Source: Sphingomonas sp. S2M10
GTDB taxonomy: Bacteria; Pseudomonadota; Alphaproteobacteria; Sphingomonadales; Sphingomonadaceae
Assembly (NCBI RefSeq): GCF_012650175.1
Contig: NZ_JAAILI010000048.1
Span: forward strand, 1-64,000
Direction of reading: 5' to 3'
DNA: 64,000 bases
The translations under genes and the position numbers were made by a program. Positions 44,029 through 53,061 of this stretch are shown one piece after another. The notes below the pieces were generated by a model that saw nothing but the letters and a program-made list of their open reading frames with translations, ran no database searches and was not told where the DNA came from. Positions within the stretch are counted from its first letter, which is position 1. Every line of letters starts with the position of its first letter.

Positions 44029-45036
44029 CTATCGGCGCGGGCGCTCGATCGCCGCCCGCGCGGCGGGGACGATGAGTTCCATGGCGCGATTCGCGCGCAT
44101 CCGATGCCAGCCGAACAGATCGCCCACCGGCCGTCGCGCCTGTTCGCGGGCTATCTCTGCCGTGGCGTCGGAGGCATCGCCGATCCGGGCGGCGACTCGG
44201 GCGATGCGATCGCGATCGGGTGCCTCCAACCAAATTCCGGTGAACGGTACGCGCGCCTGCAGCGCCAGCGCTTCGGCGACTTCGCGCTCGCTGCGGTTGA
44301 GGAACACCGCGTCCAGGATCACCGTGGAGCCGCAGGCGAGGTGGTCGTCGGCCGATTCGAACAGCGCCTCATAGGTTTCGGCATCGTTGCGACGGGTATA
44401 ATGCGACGGGGGCAGGCGGGTTTCCGGCAGCAGGCCGGCAAGCCGCTTGCGGAACACGTCGGAGCGCAGGACGCGGGCGCCGGGACGCCTGCCGTACAGT
44501 CCGCCGAGCAGCCGTGACAGGCTGGACTTGCCGGTGCCGGAAAGGCCGCCGATCACGATCAGCTGGGGTGCGGCGGGCTCCAGCAGGCGGTTGGCGGCGG
44601 TCAGGTCCGGCGTCTGCAGCGAGAGCATCAGCGGCAGCAGTGCCCAGCCGGTTGCCCCCTGTGGAGACAGGTCCAGATAGCGATTGGCGAGGATAGCGGC
44701 ATCAGCGGCGCGATCCTGCTCGAGCAGGGACGCCAGCGACCCTGCCAGATCGAACAGGATGTCGAGGGGGATCCCGTCGCCCAGCAGACGCACGCGGCCT
44801 GCCCGGGCGCGACGCTCGATGTCGGTCCCCTGCAGGGCGATCGCGCTGCGCTGGGCGCTGGTCTGCGCCCGTTCCATCAGAAACTGGCGGAAGCTCGCGC
44901 CGGCGGGGGTCACTGTCGCCCGGCCATGTGCCTGCACGATCGTTTCGGCAAGGGCGTGCAGAGCCGCGACGTCGCTCGTGCCGGAAGCCGGCAGGTCGCC
45001 GCCCGGTCCCTGCCGCTTCACGGCCGCTGACGCCAT
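44029..45036 (-). CDS. Shortened COG2187/COG0645 aminoglycoside-phosphotransferase-like / ATP-binding protein
   Basis: A 335-residue protein. The C-terminal half is a P-loop kinase: LIVIGGLSGTGKSSLSRLL, HYTRRNDAETYEAL, ILDAVFLNRSEREV. The N-terminal half, including LHALAETIVQAHGRATV, GIPLDILFDLAGSL and ANRYLDLSPQGATGWALLPLML, resembles only the distal part of the aminoglycoside-phosphotransferase-like domain of the roughly 500-residue two-domain family. The first ~150 residues of that domain, with its ATP site, appear absent, and no matching sequence lies upstream before the GH10 end. Start at 45036 after GGGAGCAGG. Whether it is a functional short form or a remnant is unclear. Confidence 0.75.
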   Translation of the reverse strand: MASAAVKRQGPGGDLPASGTSDVAALHALAETIVQAHGRATVTPAGASFRQFLMERAQTSAQRSAIALQGTDIERRARAGRVRLLGDGIPLDILFDLAGSLASLLEQDRAADAAILANRYLDLSPQGATGWALLPLMLSLQTPDLTAANRLLEPAAPQLIVIGGLSGTGKSSLSRLLGGLYGRRPGARVLRSDVFRKRLAGLLPETRLPPSHYTRRNDAETYEALFESADDHLACGSTVILDAVFLNRSEREVAEALALQARVPFTGIWLEAPDRDRIARVAARIGDASDATAEIAREQARRPVGDLFGWHRMRANRAMELIVPAARAAIERPRR

Positions 45037-45121
45037 TGCCCTGCTCCCCTGGATCCCTCGGCGACTCAGCCGATCGGGCACATCCTATACGCGCCAAATC
45101 TGAACGGCACTGTACCGTGGT

Positions 45122-46279
45122 TCAACGCCGTATCGCAGCGCCGCTCAATTTGGCCGCAACGGTTTCCCGCAGGGGCTTGGGCCGGAACTCCGCGTCATAC
45201 GGCGCCACCCGCGGCACATCGCCGTCCTTGCGCGGCTTGAACCCTTTCAGCCAGCTGTAGCGGTCGCTCAGCCCCCAGAACAGCAGGTCACGAAGCTGGG
45301 GATAGCCGAGCATCACGTCGAGATAGACACCGGCATAGTCTGCCACCTGCCGATCGCGCACGGCGATGTCGCCGGGCAGATGCTGGTCCGCCACATCGAA
45401 CTCGGTGATCAGCAAGCCATAGCCCATGCCGGTCACCGCATCGAGGAAGTCGCGCCAGGCCTTCTCCTGCCGCGCCGCCAGCACGCCCGCGGGCGCATCG
45501 CTGGCCGGCTCGATATGCGACTGCACGCCCAGCGCGTCCACCGGCACGCCGCGCTTGCGAAAGCCCTCCAGCAGCCGGAGCACGCCGTCGCGATGCGCTT
45601 CGTTGCCGGGCTCCCAGCTCATATAGTCGTTATAGACCAGCTGGGCGTGCGGGGCTGCGGCGCGGGCGGCGCGGAAGGCATGATCGAGCATCGGCACGGT
45701 GCCGCCGAACGCGCGGGAGAGGCTGGTCTCGCGCAGCCCGCCGCTTTTCTCGTCGACCGTTTCGTTGACAACGTCGTAGCTGCCGATCCGCGTGCCATAG
45801 CGCTTGCAGACGGTGTCGATATGCGCGGTGAGCAGCCGTTCGGCCTCGCGCGCGGGCGTCGCGCCGAAGTCATGGTCGTTCAGCCAGCGCGGGAAATACT
45901 GGGTCTTGTGCCACAGCAGCGTGTGACCGCGCATCGCCATGCGGTGCGCCTCCGCCCAGTCGAGCATCGCGTCGAACCGGGTGAAGTCGAAGCGGTCCGG
46001 GGCGGGGCGCACGGCCTGCCACTTGAGCTGGTTTTCCGGCACCAGCAGCCCGCATTCGCGCTGAAGCAGCGCCGCGTAGCGCGGGTTGGCAAAGCTGCCG
46101 GCGTCGGCCCCCGGCGGGCTCCAGCTCAGCGCGGAGCCGATCCGCAGGCCCTTCTGCCCGGCTACCGCATGCAACCCCGGAAGCTGGGACGTGGCGCGAG
46201 CTCCAAGCGGAAGCGTGGCGGCGGCAGCGGCGCCTGCGAGCAGGCCGCGCCGGTCGATACGGAAGCCGTTGCTTGGCAT
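45122..46279 (-). CDS. Endo-1,4-beta-xylanase, GH10
   Basis: A 385-residue secreted xylanase. A Tat-like leader FRIDRRGLLAGAAAAATLPLGARA precedes a (beta/alpha)8 barrel. The acid/base glutamate is E173 in SYDVVNET and the nucleophile E293 in LLITEFDV; HTLLWHKTQ and NDYM also match GH10. AGGAGAGG precedes the ATG at 46279. It is divergent from the GH67 gene, with one LacI-type operator in the 117-base gap. It cleaves xylan or glucuronoxylan to oligomers that feed the island's other enzymes. Confidence 0.95.
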   Translation of the reverse strand: MPSNGFRIDRRGLLAGAAAAATLPLGARATSQLPGLHAVAGQKGLRIGSALSWSPPGADAGSFANPRYAALLQRECGLLVPENQLKWQAVRPAPDRFDFTRFDAMLDWAEAHRMAMRGHTLLWHKTQYFPRWLNDHDFGATPAREAERLLTAHIDTVCKRYGTRIGSYDVVNETVDEKSGGLRETSLSRAFGGTVPMLDHAFRAARAAAPHAQLVYNDYMSWEPGNEAHRDGVLRLLEGFRKRGVPVDALGVQSHIEPASDAPAGVLAARQEKAWRDFLDAVTGMGYGLLITEFDVADQHLPGDIAVRDRQVADYAGVYLDVMLGYPQLRDLLFWGLSDRYSWLKGFKPRKDGDVPRVAPYDAEFRPKPLRETVAAKLSGAAIRR

Positions 46280-46322
46280 GGGATAGTCCTCTCCTGAACG
46301 CGCCCTATGGGCGTCGCTTGTG

Positions 46323-46336
46323 TGGTAGCGGTACCA
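46323..46336. promoter_or_regulatory. LacI-type operator in the GH10/GH67 divergent promoter
   Basis: TGGTAGCGGTACCA has perfect TGGTA/TACCA arms around GCGG. Closely related sites occur at 52946-52959, 54187-54200 and 61513-61526. The form is near the recalled Caulobacter XylR box (TGGTAGCGCTACCA-like). Likely bound by the LacI-family protein at 53062-54108. Confidence 0.75.
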
Positions 46337-46396
46337 TGTTCGGGCTGCTACACGCTTGTCAACGACGGCGAACCATCGCGCCGGGGAGAGGATGCA

Positions 46397-48553
46397 ATGC
46401 GGGCGGTACTGGGCGCAATTCTCTGGCTGTTGGCGACGTTTGCCCTTGCGCGCCCGGCGCACGCGGAAACCGGTTATGACCTGTGGCTGCGCTATCAGCC
46501 GCGCGATGCGGCGACCGTTCGACGCGTCGCGCCGCGGCTTCGCTATGTCGTGGCGGACGGTAGCGGGCCCACCGTGCGTGCGGCGGTGGCGGAACTGGAT
46601 CGCGGCCTTGCCGGGCTGATCGGATCGTCGCCGGTCCATGCCCGGGCGGTGTCGGGCAAGGGCGGGGTGGTGCTCGCCACCGCCGGATCGCCGTTGCTGA
46701 AGGGCATGGCGCTCCCGCTCGGCTCGCTCGGTCGCGAGGGCTTCCTGATTCGTTCGGCCAGCATCCGTGGCGCGCAGGTGACGCTGATCGCGGCCAACAG
46801 CGATGTCGGCCTGCTCTACGGCACGTTCCGGCTGCTCAAGCTGGTCCAGCTCGGCGAGCCCGTCGACGCGCTCGACGTGCAGGATGCGCCCAGGCTGCAG
46901 CTGCGCGTGCTCGACCATTGGGACAATCTCGATCGATATGTAGAGCGCGGCTATGCCGGCCAGTCGCTGTGGGACTGGCAGAAGCTGCCGGGCTACACGG
47001 ACCCGCGCACCACCGACTATGCCCGTGCCAATGCCGCGATCGGCATCAACGCGGTGGTGCCGAACAACGTCAACGCCAATGCCGATATCCTCACCGCGCC
47101 CTACTTGCAGAAGGTGAAGGCGCTGGCGGCGGTGTTCCGCCCCTATGGCATTCGCATCTACCTCACCGCGCGCTTCTCGGCACCCATCGAGATCGGCGGG
47201 CTCAAGACCGCCGATCCGCTCGACCCCGCGGTGCGCGCCTGGTGGAAGGCCAAGGCCGACGAGATCTACGCGGTGATCCCCGATTTCGGCGGCTTTCTGG
47301 TCAAGGCCAATTCGGAAGGCCAGCCCGGCCCCTCCGACTACAATCGCAGCCATGCCGATGGCGCCAACATGCTGGCCGACGCGCTCGCTCCCCATGGCGG
47401 CGTGGTGATGTGGCGCGCCTTCGTCTATTCCGAGCATAACGACGCCGATCGCCACAAGCAGGCGAACGACGAGTTCGTGCCGCTCGACGGCCAGTTCCGC
47501 GACAACGTCCTCCTCCAGGTGAAGAACGGCGCGATCGACTTCCAGCCGCGCGAGCCCTTCCACCCGCTGTTCGGTGCCATGCCGAAGACGCCGATGATGC
47601 TCGAGGTGCAGATCACCAAGGAATATCTCGGCTTCGCGACGCACCTCGCCTATCTGGGGACGATGTGGGAGGAGGTGCTGCAGAGCGACACCTTCCGCCC
47701 CCGCGCGGGCAGCACCGTCGCCAGGGTGCTGGAAACCCCGGTGGCACCCGGGGCGCTGACCGGCATGGCCGGCGTCGCCAATATCGGCACGGACATCAAC
47801 TGGAGCGGATCGCAGTTCGATCAGGCCAACTGGTATGCCTTTGGCCGGCTCGCCTGGGATCCGGAGGCCAAAGCGGCGGACATCGCCCGCGACTGGGCGC
47901 GGCTGACCTGGAGCACCGACCCGGCGGTGGTCGACCCCATCGTCGCGATGATGCTGGAATCGCGCGAGGCGGTGGTGAACTACATGACGCCGCTCGGCCT
48001 CGGCCATGTGATGGCGACGGGGCATCACTACGGCCCCGGTCCCTGGGTCTCGAACCTCGCCCGGCCCGAATGGAACCCGACCTATTATCATCGCGCCGAT
48101 GCAAACGGGATCGGCTTCGATCGCACGCCCACCGGCACCAACGCGCTCGGCCAGTACGCGCCCGAGCTGGCGAAACTCTGGGGGGACCTCAAGACGGTGC
48201 CGGACAGCCTGCTGCTCTGGTTCCACCACGTCCCCTGGGACTATCGGATGCGCTCGGGCGAAATCCTGTGGGACAGCCTGGTCGCGCACTATGATACCGG
48301 CATCGCGACGGTGGAGGACATGCAGCGCCGCTGGGCCGGGCTGGAAGGCAAGGTCGATGCGCGGCGCTGGGCGGAGGTGCGCGACTTCCTCGCCATCCAG
48401 CGACAGGAGGCGCAGTGGTGGCGCGATGCCTCGATCGCCTATTGGCAGTCGCTGTCGAAGCGGCCGCTGCCGGCCGGGCATCTGGCCCCGCCGCAGCCGC
48501 TGGGATATTATCAGGCGATCCGGACGCCGCACGCGCCGGGCAACGGAAAATAA
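46397..48553 (+). CDS. Alpha-glucuronidase, GH67
   Basis: A 718-residue secreted enzyme with signal peptide MRAVLGAILWLLATFALARP (cleavage near AHA-E) and the GH67 fold: a N-terminal alpha/beta region, then the catalytic barrel. LVKANSEGQPGPSDYN holds the likely acid glutamate (about E307). The C-terminal helical dimerisation region follows. It removes 4-O-methylglucuronic acid from xylooligosaccharides made by GH10. The ATG at 46397 has GGGGAGAGG upstream; the longer frame to 46307 lacks support. The GH9 gene follows after 10 bases. Confidence 0.93.
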   Translation: MRAVLGAILWLLATFALARPAHAETGYDLWLRYQPRDAATVRRVAPRLRYVVADGSGPTVRAAVAELDRGLAGLIGSSPVHARAVSGKGGVVLATAGSPLLKGMALPLGSLGREGFLIRSASIRGAQVTLIAANSDVGLLYGTFRLLKLVQLGEPVDALDVQDAPRLQLRVLDHWDNLDRYVERGYAGQSLWDWQKLPGYTDPRTTDYARANAAIGINAVVPNNVNANADILTAPYLQKVKALAAVFRPYGIRIYLTARFSAPIEIGGLKTADPLDPAVRAWWKAKADEIYAVIPDFGGFLVKANSEGQPGPSDYNRSHADGANMLADALAPHGGVVMWRAFVYSEHNDADRHKQANDEFVPLDGQFRDNVLLQVKNGAIDFQPREPFHPLFGAMPKTPMMLEVQITKEYLGFATHLAYLGTMWEEVLQSDTFRPRAGSTVARVLETPVAPGALTGMAGVANIGTDINWSGSQFDQANWYAFGRLAWDPEAKAADIARDWARLTWSTDPAVVDPIVAMMLESREAVVNYMTPLGLGHVMATGHHYGPGPWVSNLARPEWNPTYYHRADANGIGFDRTPTGTNALGQYAPELAKLWGDLKTVPDSLLLWFHHVPWDYRMRSGEILWDSLVAHYDTGIATVEDMQRRWAGLEGKVDARRWAEVRDFLAIQRQEAQWWRDASIAYWQSLSKRPLPAGHLAPPQPLGYYQAIRTPHAPGNGK

Positions 48554-48563
48554 GGGGAGCGGG

Positions 48564-50387
48564 ATGCGCGGAATGAAGATGGGGCTGCTCGCCGGCATGG
48601 TGCTGGCGAGCCCGGCGGCGGCGCAGCAGCGTGCCGCGATCGACATCAACCAGATCGGCTTCGAGCCCGGCGACGTGAAGCTCGCCGTGGTGCGCGGCGC
48701 GGGGACGAGCCCGCTGCCCTGGCAGTTGCTGGACGCGGACGGCAACGCTGTCGGCAAGGGCGAGACGCTCGTCTACGGGCCCGATGCCAGCTCGGGCGCG
48801 GTGGTCCAGCGGATCGACTTTTCGGGCTTCCGGCGCGCGGGGCAGGGCTATCGCCTGTCGGTCGCCGGGGTAACCAGCGACCCGTTCGTCATCGCGCCGA
48901 CGCTCTACAAGGCGCTCGCCCGCGATGCGGTGAACTTCTTCTACCAACAGCGCGCCGGCACGCCGATCGACGCCAGGTTCGCCGGCGCCGCCTGGGCGAG
49001 GCCGGCAGGCCATGCGCACGAGGTGGCGGGCTGCTTCTCCGGCGCCGACGAGCGCGGCACGAGCTGGCCCGGCTGCACCTACAAGCTGGACGTGACCGGC
49101 GGCTGGTACGATGCCGGCGACCACGGCAAATATCTCGTCAACGGCGGCATCTCATTATGGACGCTGCTCAACGCCTATGAACGCCGCCCCAAGGGCTTCC
49201 CGGACGGGTCGCTGCGCATCCCCGAAAGCGGCAACGGGGTGAGCGACATGCTCGACGAAGCGCGCTGGGAAATGGAATTCCTGCTGCGGATGCAGATCCC
49301 GGACGGCGTGCGCACCCGCGTGCCCTCGGGTCCGCTCGGCGCGCCCAAGCCCGGCCGCCCCGCCTGGGAGCCGAGCTTCCCGCCCTTTGCCGAGATCGAT
49401 GCCGGCGGCATGGCGCACCAGAAGGTCGCCGACCGCAGCTGGACCGCGCTGCCCATGCCCCCGCAGAACGATCGCGAGGAGCGGCTGCTCTATCCGCCGA
49501 CGACGGGGGCTACGCTCAACCTCGCGGCCACGGCAGCGCAGGGCGCGCGGCTCTGGCGCGGGGTGGATGATGCCTTCGCCGCGCGCTGCCTCAGCGCCGC
49601 GCGGCGCGCCTGGGCGGCGGCGCAGCGCAACCCGCGGGTCTATGCCACCAGCAGCTTTACCGGCAGCGGCGGCTATGGCGACAGCGAACTGGGCGACGAA
49701 TTCTACTGGGCCGCCGCCGAGCTCTACGCGACCACCGGCGAGGACGCGTTCCGCAAGGCGGTGACCGGCTCGCCGCATTTCGCCGAGGCGGTGCGCGCGC
49801 CCGGCTGGAGCTTTACCGCCCCGCTCGGCACGATCACGCTGGCGACGGTGAAGACGGGCCTTGGCGACGCCGAGGTGCAGAAGCTGCGCGCCACGCTGAT
49901 CGCGGCGGCGGACGGAATCCTCGAGCAGCGCCGCCAGAACGGCTATGCGATTCCCTACAAGGCGCAGGGCTATCCCTGGGGCTCGAACGGCGACCTGATG
50001 AACCAGGCGATGCTGCTCGGCGTGGCGGGAGACCTCACCGGCGCGGCCAAGTACCGCGCGGGCATCGTCTCGGCGCTCGACTATCTGCTGGGGCGCAACC
50101 CGATGGGGACGTCCTATGTCAGCGGCTATGGCACGCGGTCGCTGCAGAACCCGCACCACCGTTTCTGGGCGCGTTCGCTCGACGCCAAGCTGCCCGGGCC
50201 GCCGCCGGGGGTTCTCTCGGGCGGGCCGAACGATACAGCGATGGGCGACCCGGTGGCGATGCAGCTCAAGGGCAAATGCGTCGCCCAGACCTGCTGGGTG
50301 GACGATATCGGTGCCTATGCGCTCAACGAAGTCGCGATCAACTGGAACGCGCCGTTCTTCTGGGTGGCGGCGTGGATGGACGATTGA
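48564..50387 (+). CDS. Glycoside hydrolase family 9 endoglucanase-type protein
   Basis: A 607-residue secreted enzyme: short signal peptide (MRGMKMGLLAGMVLASPAAA), N-terminal CelD_N Ig-like domain (residues 25-110), then a (alpha/alpha)6 GH9 domain. Catalytic-type signatures are TGGWYDAGDHGKYLVNG (Asp base), NPHHRFW (His) and DDIGAYALNEVAINW (acid Glu). GH9 enzymes usually cut beta-1,4-glucan, but some act on xyloglucan or glucosamine oligomers, so the exact substrate is open. AGGGGAG precedes the ATG. It follows GH67 closely and is probably co-transcribed. Confidence 0.92.
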   Translation: MRGMKMGLLAGMVLASPAAAQQRAAIDINQIGFEPGDVKLAVVRGAGTSPLPWQLLDADGNAVGKGETLVYGPDASSGAVVQRIDFSGFRRAGQGYRLSVAGVTSDPFVIAPTLYKALARDAVNFFYQQRAGTPIDARFAGAAWARPAGHAHEVAGCFSGADERGTSWPGCTYKLDVTGGWYDAGDHGKYLVNGGISLWTLLNAYERRPKGFPDGSLRIPESGNGVSDMLDEARWEMEFLLRMQIPDGVRTRVPSGPLGAPKPGRPAWEPSFPPFAEIDAGGMAHQKVADRSWTALPMPPQNDREERLLYPPTTGATLNLAATAAQGARLWRGVDDAFAARCLSAARRAWAAAQRNPRVYATSSFTGSGGYGDSELGDEFYWAAAELYATTGEDAFRKAVTGSPHFAEAVRAPGWSFTAPLGTITLATVKTGLGDAEVQKLRATLIAAADGILEQRRQNGYAIPYKAQGYPWGSNGDLMNQAMLLGVAGDLTGAAKYRAGIVSALDYLLGRNPMGTSYVSGYGTRSLQNPHHRFWARSLDAKLPGPPPGVLSGGPNDTAMGDPVAMQLKGKCVAQTCWVDDIGAYALNEVAINWNAPFFWVAAWMDD

Positions 50388-50493
50388 GGGGGCGGGGCTT
50401 CCCAGGTCGCACGTGAGGGCGCGACGTACCTTCTTCGAGCCTTCGCGTAAGAAATGGAGGCGGCAGCTACATAGCCACCGCCCCATTACAACC

Positions 50494-52893
50494 TCACCGC
50501 ACCGTAAGCGTCGTGCTCTTGAGCGTCGCCGAATCCGGGCCGGACGAAATCGTGAACGTCCCCGGCTCCACCACATGGCGCATCTGGCTGTTCCACAGCG
50601 CCAGATCGTCGGGCGTCAGTTCGAAGCGCACCGTCTTCTTCTCGCCCGGCTTGAGCGTCACCCGCTCGAAGCGCTTGAGCTCGATCACCGGCCGGGTGAC
50701 CGACGCCTCGTCGTCATGGACGTAGAGCTGGACGACCTCGTCGCCGGCGACCTTGCCGGTGTTGGTCACGTCCACCTCGACCGCCGCCTTGTCGGCGATG
50801 CCGATCGTCGGCGCGGGCAGGCGCGGGGCGGAGATGTCGAAGCTCGTGTAGCTCAGGCCATAGCCGAACGGGTAGAGCGGGCTGGTGTCGCCGAACAGAT
50901 AGCCGCGCCGCGCGCTCGGCTTCTTGTTGTAGTAGATCGGCAACTGGCCGACGTTGCGCGCCACCGACACCGGCAGCTTGCCGCCCGGATTGTACCGGCC
51001 GAACACCACGTCCGCGAGCGCGTTGCCGGTCTGCTCGCCCAGATACCAGCCCTCGATCAGCGCCGGTGCCTTCTCGGCGAGATAGTTCACTGCATAGGGA
51101 CGGCCGTTGAGCAGGATCACCACCACCGGCTTGCCCAGCGCTATCAGCTCCTTTGCCAGCTGGTCCTGCGGCCCCGGCAGGTCGAGCGTCTCGCTGTCGC
51201 CGAGATGGTTGTCGGCCCAGGCTTCGCGGCTCACCGCCTCGTTGCCGCCGAGCACCAGCACCACGACATCGGCGTTCTTCGCCGTCTCCAGCGCCTGGGC
51301 GCGGAGCTGGTCGTTCACCGAGGCCGGTACCTGCGCCACCGCGTCTTTCGACCATTCGCGATGGTCGGTGATGCGGATGCCCTCGGCATAGTCGACCGCG
51401 AACTTGCCCTTGCCCTCGGCCTGCATGCCTTCGAGCACGCTGACGACATGGTTGGGCAGGTCCGAATAGCCGCCGATGGGCGTGTCCTTGGCGTGGGTGC
51501 CGATCACCGCCATCCGCTTGATGCCCCTGGCGTCGAGCGGCAGCAGGCCCTGCGCGTTCTTGAGCAGCACGATCGATTCGCGCGCCGCCTGGCGAGACAG
51601 CGCGATCGCCTCGGGCGTGTTGGTGCGCGCCGCCGCCAGCTTCACTTCGGGATAAGGGTTCTCGAACAACCCGCCCTCGAACTTCATCCGCAGCACGCGG
51701 CGCACGGCATTGTCGATCTCGCCCTGGCTGACCCGGCCTTCCTGCACCAGCGCCGCGAGGTGCTTGAACGCCTCGCCGTCCGGCGTCTCCACGTCGACGC
51801 CCGCGTCGAGCGCGCGCTGGGCGGCATCCTTGGGATCCTTGAACATGTGGTGGCGGGTGATCAGCTCGCGGATCGCGAAATAGTCGCTGACCACGGCGCC
51901 CTGGAAGCCCCATTCGCCGCGCAGCACATCGGTGAGCAGCCATTTGTTCGCATGGCTCGGGATGCCGTCGATCTCGTTATAGCTGGCCATTACCGACATC
52001 ACCGGCAGCGTCTTCACCGCCTGTTCGAAGGGCGGAAAGAAATCCTCGCGCAGCGTCCGCTCGCCGAGCGAGGCGGGGCCGACATTGGTGCCGTTTTCGG
52101 GCTGGCCATGGCCGGTCATGTGCTTGAGGGTGATGAACACCTTGTCGGACTGGAGCGGCAGCGTGGTGCCCTGGAAGCCGCGGATCGCGGCGAGGCCCAT
52201 CTGGGTGACGAGATACGGGTCCTCGCCGTAGGTTTCCTCGATACGGCCCCATCGAGGATCGCGCGCCACGTCGACCACCGGGGCGAGGACGAGATTGGCG
52301 CCGCGCGCCCGCGCTTCCTTCGCTGCCATCGAGAAGATATTCTCGACCAGTTTCGGGTCGAAGCTGCTGGCGAGGCCGATCGACTGGGGGAAGCTGGTGG
52401 CGCCGGGGGCGACCAGGCCGTGCAGTGCCTCCTCGTGCATCAGCATCGGGATGCCGAGCCGGGTCTTCTCCATCGCCCATTTCTGCGCGGCATAGACGTA
52501 GCGCGCGGTCTCTTCCGGGCTCCGGTTGACGTCGCCGGCATTGGCGCCCGCCGCCGTCGTCTGGCCTGCGGCGACACCACGCCGGTCGTAGGGACGCGAG
52601 ATCATCCCCAAGCCGTTCGGAAAGCTGGCGCTCGCCTTCACCGGATCGAACTCGCCCCTGGCGTCCTGCACCAGTCCCTTGTTGAGCCACAGCGCCTGGA
52701 GCTGCTGGACCTTTTCCTCCAGCGTCATGCGCGCGAGGAGGTCGTCCACGCGCGTCTCGATCGGCTGCGTGGCGTCCTTGTACAGCGGCTTGCCTGCACG
52801 CTCGCTCTGTGCGGCGGCGGGCAGGGCTCCGACGAAGGGCGTGAGTGCGGTCGCGGCAATGGCAAGCGCGGCGACGCGGCGGAAATGACGCAT
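50494..52893 (-). CDS. Glycoside hydrolase family 3 beta-xylosidase/beta-glucosidase
   Basis: A 799-residue secreted GH3 enzyme: signal peptide ending ALPAAAQ, N-terminal barrel (residues 45-380) with nucleophile region GAVVSDYFAI, C-terminal alpha/beta domain, and a C-terminal fibronectin-III-like domain (residues 700-799). It releases xylose or glucose from oligosaccharides in the periplasm. Substrate choice between xylosidase and glucosidase cannot be set from sequence alone, though the island favours xylosidase. A LacI-type operator lies 53 bases before its ATG. Confidence 0.93.
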   Translation of the reverse strand: MRHFRRVAALAIAATALTPFVGALPAAAQSERAGKPLYKDATQPIETRVDDLLARMTLEEKVQQLQALWLNKGLVQDARGEFDPVKASASFPNGLGMISRPYDRRGVAAGQTTAAGANAGDVNRSPEETARYVYAAQKWAMEKTRLGIPMLMHEEALHGLVAPGATSFPQSIGLASSFDPKLVENIFSMAAKEARARGANLVLAPVVDVARDPRWGRIEETYGEDPYLVTQMGLAAIRGFQGTTLPLQSDKVFITLKHMTGHGQPENGTNVGPASLGERTLREDFFPPFEQAVKTLPVMSVMASYNEIDGIPSHANKWLLTDVLRGEWGFQGAVVSDYFAIRELITRHHMFKDPKDAAQRALDAGVDVETPDGEAFKHLAALVQEGRVSQGEIDNAVRRVLRMKFEGGLFENPYPEVKLAAARTNTPEAIALSRQAARESIVLLKNAQGLLPLDARGIKRMAVIGTHAKDTPIGGYSDLPNHVVSVLEGMQAEGKGKFAVDYAEGIRITDHREWSKDAVAQVPASVNDQLRAQALETAKNADVVVLVLGGNEAVSREAWADNHLGDSETLDLPGPQDQLAKELIALGKPVVVILLNGRPYAVNYLAEKAPALIEGWYLGEQTGNALADVVFGRYNPGGKLPVSVARNVGQLPIYYNKKPSARRGYLFGDTSPLYPFGYGLSYTSFDISAPRLPAPTIGIADKAAVEVDVTNTGKVAGDEVVQLYVHDDEASVTRPVIELKRFERVTLKPGEKKTVRFELTPDDLALWNSQMRHVVEPGTFTISSGPDSATLKSTTLTVR

Positions 52894-52945
52894 GTTCCTC
52901 TCCCTGAAGGCCGACGACGGTTCTGGCGGTCGCCTGATGCCATGA

Positions 52946-52959
52946 TGGTAGCGTTATCA
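52946..52959. promoter_or_regulatory. LacI-type operator upstream of GH3 and lacI
   Basis: TGGTAGCGTTATCA, with outer arms ATG/CAT, is a close variant of the operator at 46323. It sits in the GH3/lacI divergent promoter region. Confidence 0.7.
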
Positions 52960-53011
52960 TCTATAGGTGGGCGTGCGGAGCGGGGTCAACTGGTGCCATG
53001 CCGGTGCAGCA

Positions 53012-53038
53012 ACGATTGCAATCGTGATAGCGCGAACT
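53012..53038. promoter_or_regulatory. Perfect palindrome and degenerate operator before lacI
   Basis: ACGATTGCAATCGT (53012-53025) is a perfect 14-bp palindrome, directly followed by TGATAGCGCGAACT (53025-53038), whose left half matches the island operator. The weaker site would allow autoregulation. The palindrome could belong to a second regulator. Confidence 0.5.
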
Positions 53039-53061
53039 TATGCGTCGGTGCAGGAGGGGGG

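Noticed and set aside
45122-48757. 1,211-residue minus-strand frame including GH10
   Set aside because: The part above 46279 is antisense to GH67. A Tat-type leader and ribosome binding site define the GH10 start.
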